64,000 nucleotides of DNA from UBA2239 sp050177075 (lineage in GTDB: Bacteria; Pseudomonadota; Gammaproteobacteria; Burkholderiales; UBA9220), in NCBI GenBank assembly GCA_050177075.1, contig JBFXHL010000001.1:32312-96311 (forward strand). The letters run 5' to 3'. The translations under genes were made by a program, and so were the position numbers. The notes below the pieces were generated by a model. It saw only the letters and a program-made list of their open reading frames with translations, ran no database searches and was not told the origin of the DNA. Positions 57,801 through 64,000 of the stretch are shown piece after piece; positions within the stretch are counted from its first letter, which is position 1; each line of letters starts with the position of its first letter.

Positions 57801-58358
57801 GCTGGCACATTCTTTGTAGAAAGTGGAGTTGGAATCCGAATAATTCTTGATGGTCTGGCTACCGGTATAATTGTAATAATACGCGGCCACCCCGGTAGAA
57901 TCGGCCGATCCCACGGAAGACCCATCTCCTGCCTTGAAGCTGCTGCTCAGATTGACCGTTCCGGCAGATTGGTTGAACCCATTCTTCCATGCAGCCGTAA
58001 AGCTGGCGTTGGGATAACTGGCCCCTGTGGAGTCCACGGGCGGCAAATACGTAATATTGGGGTTGTAATAGACCCCATTACACTGACTGCTTCGCAGCCC
58101 ATAATATCCAAAGGTGAAAACCACCGAACTGCCCGCATCCGATGAATCATCAGGAAGATGCGTCCAATCCATGCTCCCGGAATCATCCAAAATGAACAGA
58201 ATATTGGGCAACACCACTGCGGAAGAAGACGTGACCATCGGACTGTTCGCCAAATCGGTGGTCGCGCTCCATCCCGCCAGGGGAAGGCTCAGCAGCGACG
58301 CGACCAGCAATGAGGCCAACTGGCGGCGGAAATATCGAATCGTGAAACCGGCTTTCAT
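54840..58358 (-). CDS. pilY1: type IV pilus tip-associated protein PilY1
   Basis: 1172 residues. Signal peptide (FRRQLASLLVASLLSLPLAG), then an N-terminal vWA-like region with a MIDAS NILFILDDSGSMD, and a C-terminal beta-propeller typical of PilY1 (GYADFITANASRQGMVYVAS, NVWRFD, GGFNGGGRGFYAMDV). The usual calcium loop before GGDLLGNVWRFD reads DNGMVDNTALRV and is shorter than the P. aeruginosa DxNxDxxxD form, so calcium control may differ. Start at 58358 with AAGGAG upstream. Last gene of the minor pilin operon. Confidence 0.93.
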   Translation of the reverse strand: MKAGFTIRYFRRQLASLLVASLLSLPLAGWSATTDLANSPMVTSSSAVVLPNILFILDDSGSMDWTHLPDDSSDAGSSVVFTFGYYGLRSSQCNGVYYNPNITYLPPVDSTGASYPNASFTAAWKNGFNQSAGTVNLSSSFKAGDGSSVGSADSTGVAAYYYNYTGSQTIKNYSDSNSTFYKECASAYNSNPGKNVFVKVTVGAAEQQNFANWYSYYRSRMLMMKTVVSRAFSAIGSGYRVGYMSINNNSGSDFLNLATFDSAQKSSWYSKLFNASPGSGTPLRSALSTAGLLYAGKMNGQSFNGSTVTDPVQYSCQQNFTILSTDGYWNTGHDSGCSGRNGAGCKLDKTSAIGNQDNNLTTAPRPLYDGGTTTNASDTLADVAFYYYKTDLRNSTLGNCIGALGSDVCEDNVPGSGEDTAANQHMTTFGLGLGNQGKMIYSPTYKTDTSGDYLKIKNGDTGCSWLTGGATCNWPVPGVSSSNGKIENIDDLWHAAVNGRGTYYAATDPSTLATGLSSALAGVKSRTGSSAAATTSNPNVTSGDNFVFSSTFTTQEWTGELIRQQMDLQTGAISTTVDWAAQTLLDGKVGATSDTRTIYTYSSSAANKLKPFLWANLNSTEQAYFQTANISSLSQWCTTGTTCLDATQKTNAVGANLVNFIRGQTGYENRSTNAAANRLYRNRAHVLGDIVSAEAVYVKKPLYAYSDAGYADFITANASRQGMVYVASNDGMLHAFNADTGAESFAYIPTVVLPNLYKLADFNYSSQHRYFVDGTPVVGDAYFGGGWKTILVGGFNGGGRGFYAMDVTNPAAPQALWEFKARDSSVTPCAATTAAAEGQTDDCDVGYSYGNPIITKLPDGTWVVLVTSGYNNVNPGDGQGYLYVLNAQTGAIIKKIGTGVGSTTTPSGLSRINAWTDNGMVDNTALRVYGGDLLGNVWRFDLTAYTAHHLATLKNTGASAQPITAKPELGLVSNHVVVYVGTGRYLGTTDLADTSQQSFYAIKDPLDSTDYGANFRATANVVQQTLTQTTDVDGAIIRTASSNAVDFSSNDGWYIDLPDTGERDNTDPALALGTLVFTTNVPNSNACTIGGYSWIYYLDYRTGSFVSTASGQQVARRLGNSLATRPVLVRLPNNSVVSLTKLSDTTVDVGKVPIGAGGNTVRRVLWRELFNE

Positions 58359-58381
58359 GGCGCTTCTCCTTGCCTCGCCCA

Positions 58382-58987
58382 TTACATCAAAATGATGGAC
58401 TGCACGTAGCTGACGGTATTTTTCGGCCCGGCAATGCGGGCTGTGATGCGATAATAGACCTGGGTGCTGCCCTGCAGGGCGATGACCCCCGCCCCCTTGC
58501 TGCTGCCCTGGACGTTGCTTTGATTGAGGTTGGTCACGCAGGCCGTCGCCGTGGCGTTGGGGTCGCCGTTGGCGGCGCACAGGCGGTGGATGATGTAGGA
58601 CACGGTATTGCCCGAGCCATCCGTCGCCAGTGTGACAATGGAACTTGGGTTGGCCACTGCCAGGCTCGTGGTCCAGAAATGGTCCCAGGTCTCCGTCAGG
58701 CCGGTATTGGGGTCGATGCCGGGGTCCTGTCGGAAGGCCACATAGCCGTTGGCCGAATCACCGTTGAACAGCGTCGAACCCGTATTGTTCGCCGACAGCC
58801 AAGCGATCGCCGCCTCGATGCCCGCGTCGCCGGAATGGGTGGCGCTCTGGCGGAAGGCCAGGTTGCCGGCGATGACGTTGGACGTATCCACCGATCGCAC
58901 CAGGGCGATCCCCGCCAGGGTCATGGCCACCAGCACGATAAGGGCGATGAACAGCACCACCCCCTGCTGCCGCTTCCTGATATTCAT
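58382..58987 (-). CDS. pilX: type IV minor pilin PilX
   Basis: 201 residues. Short basic leader, then the prepilin helix QQGVVLFIALIVLVAMTLAGIALVRS. In contrast to pilW and fimT the usual GF(T)xxE is replaced by GVVLFIA, as in PilX. The alternative start at 58999 (MLRP) overlaps the pilW stop. Primes pilus assembly with PilVWY1. Confidence 0.88.
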   Translation of the reverse strand: MNIRKRQQGVVLFIALIVLVAMTLAGIALVRSVDTSNVIAGNLAFRQSATHSGDAGIEAAIAWLSANNTGSTLFNGDSANGYVAFRQDPGIDPNTGLTETWDHFWTTSLAVANPSSIVTLATDGSGNTVSYIIHRLCAANGDPNATATACVTNLNQSNVQGSSKGAGVIALQGSTQVYYRITARIAGPKNTVSYVQSIILM

Positions 58988-58992
58988 GGGCC

Positions 58993-60156
58993 TCAGCATG
59001 ATGACTGCACCCCCATCCAGACGATATTCCGCAGAGGAATCACCGTTTCGAACAACTTGTAGCGGTAATGCTGCCAATCCGGATTGGCGGTGCCGTCTGG
59101 CTTCTTGCTGAGATCGACGCTGCCGCCGAGCCAGGCCGGCGCCGCCGGCGTCACCGCGTCCTTCTCGTACTGGGGACTTCTCGCCACCACCGCCAGACGC
59201 ACCGCAGGCACCCGCGCATAGCCGCAGGCCGTGGTCGGCGTGGTCTGGTCGTAGGTATCCACCACCATGTCCATGGGCGCCGACGTGTCCCTGCCGTACT
59301 GCGCCTGCAGGCTGACGATGTTGTTGACGATGGGCACCCAGACGGAGGCATCGTTCACCTTGGCGGCATCGGTGCAGTCCTTGGCCATGTAGTCGCACAT
59401 GGTGAGGTTGCCGTTGCGCACGGCATATATGTGCGCGGCGGGAAGACGGCCCATGTCGTAAAGCTTGCCGCTGGTATAGGTCACGCCGAGGCCGCCAGGC
59501 TTGTTCCAGTGGGAAGGAACCTGATTGCAGTTCTGGCCGGGGTCCTTGAATTGGCCAGAATTGTGGATCACCACGTCGGTCTGACCGCCGCCGCCCTGGC
59601 CGCAGCTGCCGCTGGCGGGAAGATCGGTGATTTGCGCCAGGGTGCAGTCGAGGCCGGGCTGAACGGCGATGACCATGTTGCCGACGGTAAAGCCGGAACG
59701 GTTGTCCACCTGATAGTTGGCGGCGGCCCCGGACTGCTGGCGGAACGACACCCCCTCGGCCAAGCCGTCGGAGGTTCCGTAGGCCACCCGCACCACGTCG
59801 GTGTTGGCGTCCCCCGCCGGGATACCCGTCGGATTGATGGTTACCGGCGCCATGGCGGTGAAAGTGAAATCGGTGGGAACGCGGTTCTCGTTGTAGGCGC
59901 GGACGTTGCAGTTGAGGATATCGAGGCTGGCCATGCCGTAACCGGCCAAAGCCGTGTCTTTCTGCAGGGTGTAGAGGGCGATGGCGCCGTTGCTTTGCGC
60001 GTCGCCGCCGCTGGTGGTGGTGCGCTTCCGTCCCTCGGAGAACAGGTAGACCTGCATCACCACCAGAATGCCGATCAGGCCCAGCACCATCCCCACCATC
60101 AGTTCGACGATGCTGAAACCTGCCGCCTTCCTGCGATTCGCCATTTCCACAAGCAT
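58993..60156 (-). CDS. pilW: type IV minor pilin PilW
   Basis: 387 residues. Prepilin cleavage and helix in AAGFSIVELMVGMVLGLIG, with E5 present, followed by a large disulfide-containing globular domain. Start at 60156 chosen for a normal-length leader. Its stop overlaps the alternative pilX start. Confidence 0.9.
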   Translation of the reverse strand: MLVEMANRRKAAGFSIVELMVGMVLGLIGILVVMQVYLFSEGRKRTTTSGGDAQSNGAIALYTLQKDTALAGYGMASLDILNCNVRAYNENRVPTDFTFTAMAPVTINPTGIPAGDANTDVVRVAYGTSDGLAEGVSFRQQSGAAANYQVDNRSGFTVGNMVIAVQPGLDCTLAQITDLPASGSCGQGGGGQTDVVIHNSGQFKDPGQNCNQVPSHWNKPGGLGVTYTSGKLYDMGRLPAAHIYAVRNGNLTMCDYMAKDCTDAAKVNDASVWVPIVNNIVSLQAQYGRDTSAPMDMVVDTYDQTTPTTACGYARVPAVRLAVVARSPQYEKDAVTPAAPAWLGGSVDLSKKPDGTANPDWQHYRYKLFETVIPLRNIVWMGVQSSC

Positions 60157-60170
60157 CACCCTCTCCCGGT

Positions 60171-60593
60171 CTAACCGTTGATTTGCGCCACCAGCACGAA
60201 GCGGTGAGCGACGGACTCGCTGGGCGCCTGCCAGCGGACGGTTACCGTTACCTGATTGTTGGCCCCGAACGCCACCGTCGGCGGATTGGCCGTCGCGCCG
60301 GGAAGCGCCGCTTCCACCTGGGCTTTCCAGGTGTTGTAGGCAGCACCGCCGGTCTGGTAATTGGTCGCCATGGTGGCCCGGTTGTCCGCCCACATCTGCC
60401 CCACCAGCTGATTGGCGAGGAAGCTGGCGTCGGTCCGATACTTGGCCTCCGAGGTGCTCTTGATGGCCGCGGCCTGCATGCCCACCAAAGCCAGGATGCC
60501 GAAGGAGAAAATCAGAATGGCGATCAACCCCTCCAGCAGGATGGAGCCACGCTGCGTTGCCCGGTTTTTCGCACGAATTTCCATCTTTCCCAC
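60171..60593 (-). CDS. pilV: type IV minor pilin PilV
   Basis: 140 residues. Leader and helix QRGSILLEGLIAILIFSFGILAL resemble PilV; SSTSEAKYRTDASFLANQLVGQMW-like segment follows. An internal ATG three codons on is an alternative start. Two bases after fimT, so co-transcribed. Confidence 0.88.
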   Translation of the reverse strand: MGKMEIRAKNRATQRGSILLEGLIAILIFSFGILALVGMQAAAIKSTSEAKYRTDASFLANQLVGQMWADNRATMATNYQTGGAAYNTWKAQVEAALPGATANPPTVAFGANNQVTVTVRWQAPSESVAHRFVLVAQING

Positions 60594-60594
60594 C

Positions 60595-61098
60595 TCAACA
60601 CCCCAAGGGGTCCGTGGACGCCAACTTGGGATCGCACATCCGCACCTGGCCGCCGATCTGCACTTCCACCCTCAGGCAGCGCATGGTTCCCCCGCTTGCC
60701 TGGCAAGTGCCGCCCGTCGGGTTGCTCACATCAAACCTGACGACGCTCCCCGCGGTCGAGCGCCCCAAGCCGTTGAACGTAATGGCCGTCGTCCCAGGGG
60801 GCGTGGCGGTCACCGTGGCGTTGGTCGTGCCTTCGGTACCTGAGCGGGACTGAATCGTCGTCCCGCCCGCATCCGTCACGGTCCAGCTGCTGCCGTTCAG
60901 GGTAAAGGTCACCCCGCCGTTCCGTTTCACCGCCTCCGCCCTGGCCAATTGCAAGCCGTTGAGGAGGGAATCCGACAGAGTGCGAATCTGGGTATTCTGG
61001 AGCCACGTGCGGTAGCTGGGCAGCCCGAGCACAAGGAGGATGCCGATCACCGCCACCCCGATCATCAACTCCAGCAGCGTGAATCCCTTTTCCCTCAT
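60595..61098 (-). CDS. fimT: type IV minor pilin FimT/GspH family
   Basis: 167 residues. Prepilin motif EKGFTLLELMIGVAVIGILLV with G-F and E5, then the GspH/FimT domain (LARAEAVKRNGGVTFTL) with four cysteines. Minor pilin that, in some bacteria, helps DNA uptake. Second gene of the operon. Confidence 0.9.
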   Translation of the reverse strand: MREKGFTLLELMIGVAVIGILLVLGLPSYRTWLQNTQIRTLSDSLLNGLQLARAEAVKRNGGVTFTLNGSSWTVTDAGGTTIQSRSGTEGTTNATVTATPPGTTAITFNGLGRSTAGSVVRFDVSNPTGGTCQASGGTMRCLRVEVQIGGQVRMCDPKLASTDPLGC

Positions 61099-61111
61099 CG
61101 CGTCAACCCTC

Positions 61112-61546
61112 TCAGCACGAGCCGTCCTTGGCTCTCACCCAGCAGCTGGCGTTGCTGGTCCAACCGGCGGGAACGGAAGTGGTCGCCTTGGCGTTGTTCT
61201 GGTCGATGGTGAAGGTAAAGCCCCCCGTCCCCTCCGCCGTCACGCCAGTCGCCGTCACGGTGAAGGTCGTCGCGCTCAGGTTGGAGCAAGCATAGGTGAA
61301 GTAGCGCATGCCGCTCGGCAAGGGTGCCGTCGTTCCTGCCGCGCAGGCCCCGACATAGGTTCGGTTGTCCTGGAAATACTGTTCCATCTTCACCCGCATA
61401 TCCGCCAATTGCGAGTAGGCCTCGGTCAGCTTGCCGCGCGTCACGTAATCCCGGTAGGATGGCATTGCTATAGCCGCCAATATTCCGATGATGACAATGG
61501 TGATCATCAACTCGATCAAGGTGAAGCCAGCGTGTTTTTTCATCAT
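61112..61546 (-). CDS. pilE: type IV pilin PilE-like
   Basis: 144 residues. Type IVa prepilin leader MMKKHAGFTLIELMITIVII with G-1, F1, E5. Globular domain with a paired cysteine D-region (CSNLSATT, CWVRAKDGSC). Start at 61546 preceded by AAGGGAAG; an upstream ATG at 61573 is the alternative. First gene in the operon; in this position it is called pilE, a minor pilin in Pseudomonas. Confidence 0.9.
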   Translation of the reverse strand: MMKKHAGFTLIELMITIVIIGILAAIAMPSYRDYVTRGKLTEAYSQLADMRVKMEQYFQDNRTYVGACAAGTTAPLPSGMRYFTYACSNLSATTFTVTATGVTAEGTGGFTFTIDQNNAKATTSVPAGWTSNASCWVRAKDGSC

Positions 61547-61659
61547 CTTCCCTTTCATGGCAGTTTGAATCATAGGACACCCTTTCGCTAATCCGCAGAC
61601 CGGCCCGACCAACGGTCATTTTGGTAGAATGAACGGGATATTACCCCAAGCGACAGGTC

Positions 61660-62736
61660 GTGTTGAAAACAGATTGTCTGATTATAGGCGGGGGCGCGGT
61701 GGGGCTGATGACCGCCGTGGAGCTGCGCCGCCGCGGTCTTTCAGTGACGATCCTGGACCGCAACGAACCAGGGCGCGAGGCGTCCTGGGCCGGCGGCGGC
61801 ATTCTTTCCCCCTTGTTGCCGTGGGATTACCCCGACACGGTGAACGTCTTGGCGCTGGCCGGCATGGAACGTTATCCAAGCCTGGCGGAAGAACTTCGCG
61901 CGGAGACCGGCATCGACCCCGAGTTGCGCCCCAGCGGCATGCTGGTTTTGCCCTCTTTCGACTATCCGCTTGCCGAGGCGTGGTGCGGGCGTTTCGCCTT
62001 CGCCATGGAAAAATGCCGCAGCCAGGACCGGCTTCCCGAACTGACCCAGGACATGGAAGGCCTGTGGTTGCCGCAGGTGAACCAGGTGCGCAATCCCCGT
62101 TTGCTCCATGCCCTGCGCCGCTGGCTGGAACAACAAGGGGTCGACATCGTCGCCGCCGCCCCCGTGGAACGGCTGGAGGCGAAGCATGGTCGCGTCGACG
62201 CCGTCGTCACGCACCGGGGAAGCTTTGCCGCGGCAAACGTCATCGTCACCGCCGGCGCCTGGAGCCGCGAGCTGCTGGTGGAACAAGCCCTGGGCTTGAG
62301 CATCTGGCCGGTGCGCGGCCAAATGCTCCTTTTCAAGGCCAGCCAACCCCGTTTCTCGCCGGTGCTGATCAAGAACGGCATTTATTTCGTTCCTCGCAAC
62401 GACGGTCACATTCTCGTCGGCAGCACCCTGGAAGAGACGGGCTTCGACAAAAGCACCACCCAGGAAGCCCGCGACCACCTGTACCGGGAAGCGGTCGCGC
62501 TCCTGCCCTTCCTCGCCGCCACCCCGCTGGTGCAGCATTGGGCCGGTTTGCGCCCCGGCTCGCCGGGCAACATCCCCACCATCGATCGCCACCCGCGAAT
62601 CGCCAATCTTTACCTCAACAGCGGGCATTTCCGTTACGGCGTCACCATGGCGCCCGCCAGCGCCCGACTCCTGGCAGACCTCCTGCTCGGCACCCCGCCC
62701 AGCCTCGACCCCACCCCCTATCGCTGGCCCAATTAG
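61660..62736 (+). CDS. thiO: glycine oxidase ThiO
   Basis: 358 residues. FAD-binding CLIIGGGAVGLMTAVELRRRG at the N-terminus and DAO fold (GILSPLLPWDY, GAWSRELL, GLRPGSPGNIPTIDRHPRI). Oxidises glycine to iminoglycine for thiazole synthesis in thiamine biosynthesis. GTG start at 61660. Divergent from the pilE operon; no other thi gene in the window. Confidence 0.93.
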   Translation: MLKTDCLIIGGGAVGLMTAVELRRRGLSVTILDRNEPGREASWAGGGILSPLLPWDYPDTVNVLALAGMERYPSLAEELRAETGIDPELRPSGMLVLPSFDYPLAEAWCGRFAFAMEKCRSQDRLPELTQDMEGLWLPQVNQVRNPRLLHALRRWLEQQGVDIVAAAPVERLEAKHGRVDAVVTHRGSFAAANVIVTAGAWSRELLVEQALGLSIWPVRGQMLLFKASQPRFSPVLIKNGIYFVPRNDGHILVGSTLEETGFDKSTTQEARDHLYREAVALLPFLAATPLVQHWAGLRPGSPGNIPTIDRHPRIANLYLNSGHFRYGVTMAPASARLLADLLLGTPPSLDPTPYRWPN

Positions 62737-62955
62737 GCGCCACTGTTAATCCCTTTTCCCCCGTTCACCCGGCATGTATTTGACATAGCAGGGCTTATTT
62801 TTTGCGTTCGCCTAAGCCCATGAAATACAATATCTAGTATTTTCTTGACAGAAAAAACACAATATGTAGAATCTCTGGCAACAAAAGGAGCGCGAGCCCT
62901 TCGCGTGGGGTATTCCGGCAAGGCATCTGCCGTCGGCAATCAGGGAGGAGACAAC

Positions 62956-63261
62956 ATGATTGGAGCTGAATACCAGAACCGCAACACCCGACGAATACCC
63001 GTGGTTTGTCCCCTCAAGCTGCGGGTACCGGAGACCCATCAGACCTACGAAGGCTTCACCCGCCGCCTGAGCGTGGACGATATTTCCTTCGAGTCCGAGT
63101 ACGTCCCCCGTTACGGCCAGTTGCTGGAGATCACCGTCACCCCCCCGCCGGGCAGCGCCTTCGTCCCGCTGCGGGCGATGATTCAGGTGTTCAGTTGCGT
63201 CGAAGGGGAAGAGAAGGGTTGGTACGAAATTTCCGGCGAAATCAAGAAGATTCTCCAGTAA
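62956..63261 (+). CDS. PilZ-like domain protein
   Basis: 101 residues. RNTRRIPVVCPLKLRV matches the RxxxR start of PilZ c-di-GMP-binding domains; the second motif reads VDDISFES, with the D/N-x-S part but Ser in place of the final Gly. It may bind c-di-GMP weakly. Start at 62956 has GGAGGAG upstream; upstream in-frame residues are not protein-like. Its end overlaps the opposite-strand gene by 20 bases. Confidence 0.7.
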   Translation: MIGAEYQNRNTRRIPVVCPLKLRVPETHQTYEGFTRRLSVDDISFESEYVPRYGQLLEITVTPPPGSAFVPLRAMIQVFSCVEGEEKGWYEISGEIKKILQ

Positions 63262-63916
63262 GCCCCAGCCGCTCCATGACCGCCGCGCCCAAGGTGCGGT
63301 CGCCTCTGTCTCTCGCTTCGAACCTCACCCGCGCCACCGGCTTTTCTATTCGTATCACCCGCGCCAGATTCGCTGGCGTTCCCAGCACCACCGCCTCGCA
63401 CTCCACCCCGTTGATCGAGCGCTCCAGCTCAGCCAGCTGTTCCGCGCTGTAGCCCAGAGCCGGTAGCACATCGCCCAGTTGCGGGAACTGCGCGTAAGCC
63501 CGGCGCAGCGAACCCACCGCTGCCGGACGGGGGTCCGCCATATCCGCGCCCAGCAGCCTGGCCGTCCGGGCCCCCACCGCCTCCTTCAAGCCACCGTGGG
63601 TGACAGAAGGGCCGTCCTCCACCACCAGCACCCGTTTGCCAGTCACCCGTTCCGGATGGTCCACGCTTTCCACGGACTCCATGAGCAGGATTTCCGCCGT
63701 CGGATTCAGGCGCCGCAATGCTGCCACGGTGGTTTCCACCTGCTCCGCCGTGGCAGCGTTGATCTTGTTCACCACCAGGAGGTCGGCGGCGCGAATATTG
63801 GCTTCGCCGGGGAAATACGCGTCCTCCTGGGCGGGGCGCAAAGGGTCGGCGACGGTAACGGTAACGTCGGCATGGAGAATTGAATGGACGCCTCCCGCCC
63901 CGTGAGCGCTGAACAC
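63242..63916 (-). pseudogene. 5'-truncated cyclic 2,3-diphosphoglycerate synthetase-like GTPase
   Basis: 224 codons matching the C-terminal half of COG2403-type proteins (VADPLRPAQEDAYFPGE, LLVVNKIN, RVLVVEDGPSVTHGG, VDPRPAAVGS-like DPRPAAVGSL, VVLGTPANLARVIRIEKP). The N-terminal P-loop half (about 200 residues) is absent. An in-frame TAA (63920-63922) precedes the fragment, at the edge of a 68-bp inverted repeat. The first in-frame start is GTG at 63914-63916. Read as a remnant; could be a separately started half, but this is unlikely. Confidence 0.65.
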
Positions 63917-63984
63917 GAGTTATCCACCGCGCCGGCCCCCTTCGGTAGAGAGGGACCTGCGGTGCCCGGCGCCGTGGATAACTC
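63917..63984. repeat. 68-bp inverted repeat with DnaA-box-like ends
   Basis: 19-bp arms, GAGTTATCCACCGCGCCGG at 63917-63935 and its complement at 63966-63984, differ at one position. Each arm contains TTATCCAC, the core of a DnaA box. It lies exactly at the broken end of the GTPase fragment. Could be a palindromic repeat or insertion scar. Confidence 0.7.
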
Positions 63985-64000
63985 TGCGGTGGAGGTGGGT

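Noticed and set aside
63917..63984. Possible replication origin, because of two TTATCCAC cores
   Set aside because: Only two cores, part of one inverted repeat, no AT-rich unwinding region, and no dnaA, dnaN or parAB nearby.

Overview
The window looks like a high-GC chromosome segment of a betaproteobacterium, most likely from the Rhodocyclales or a neighbouring order. This rests on gene order and protein character (uvrA divergent from MFS-ssb, queA-tgt-yajC-secD-secF, rpsT-murJ-ribF-ileS-lspA-fkpB-ispH, DUF3579, MEKHLA, AcnB), not on any database search. Most of it is core housekeeping sequence on both strands. Accessory, regulatory and decayed pieces are set between the core blocks.

Layout. 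1-3.7 kb: a CqsA-type autoinducer synthase converging on a sensor kinase/response regulator pair of the Lqs/Cqs (alpha-hydroxyketone) family. 3.8-8.8 kb: ssb and an MFS transporter divergent from uvrA. 8.9-12.3 kb: a double-receiver protein, a glycine-zipper lipoprotein, a phosphoribulokinase paralogue with a degraded active site, and a SEC-C protein. 12.3-14.9 kb: ygiQ (radical SAM), carrying an in-frame 532-bp element with about 60-bp terminal inverted repeats and a DUF559 endonuclease domain. 15-24 kb: MEKHLA protein, CinA-N, GST, acnB, a uracil-DNA-glycosylase-like protein, an HPP-CBS protein, purB and a cyclase. 24-30 kb: EAL-CBS-GGDEF protein, CnoX-like thioredoxin, a response regulator, an SQR-like flavoprotein and DedA. 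30-38.7 kb: the queA-tgt-yajC-secDF block, interrupted by an SPFH/NfeD pair, a Phd/PIN toxin-antitoxin pair and two internally deleted gene remnants (TonB receptor, GNAT acetyltransferase), followed by tRNA-Leu(CAA). 38.8-54.8 kb: c-di-GMP-type HD-GYP genes interspersed with rlmI, rpsT, murJ and the ribF-ileS-lspA-fkpB-ispH operon. A sigma-54 activator sits next to an HD-GYP gene that has its own sigma-54 promoter. 54.8-61.5 kb: the minor pilin operon pilE-fimT-pilV-pilW-pilX-pilY1. 61.6-64 kb: thiO, a PilZ-like protein, and a 5'-truncated cyclic-2,3-diphosphoglycerate-synthetase-like gene broken at a 68-bp inverted repeat.

How the genes may work together (inference). A quorum-sensing input, one EAL/GGDEF enzyme, three HD-GYP-family proteins, a PilZ-like protein and a type IV pilus tip operon suggest a lifestyle switching between surface-attached and motile states. 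The most unusual items are the endonuclease element spliced in frame into ygiQ, the degraded phosphoribulokinase, the complete CqsA/LqsS/LqsR-like set, and several gene remnants that keep both ends but have lost their middles.
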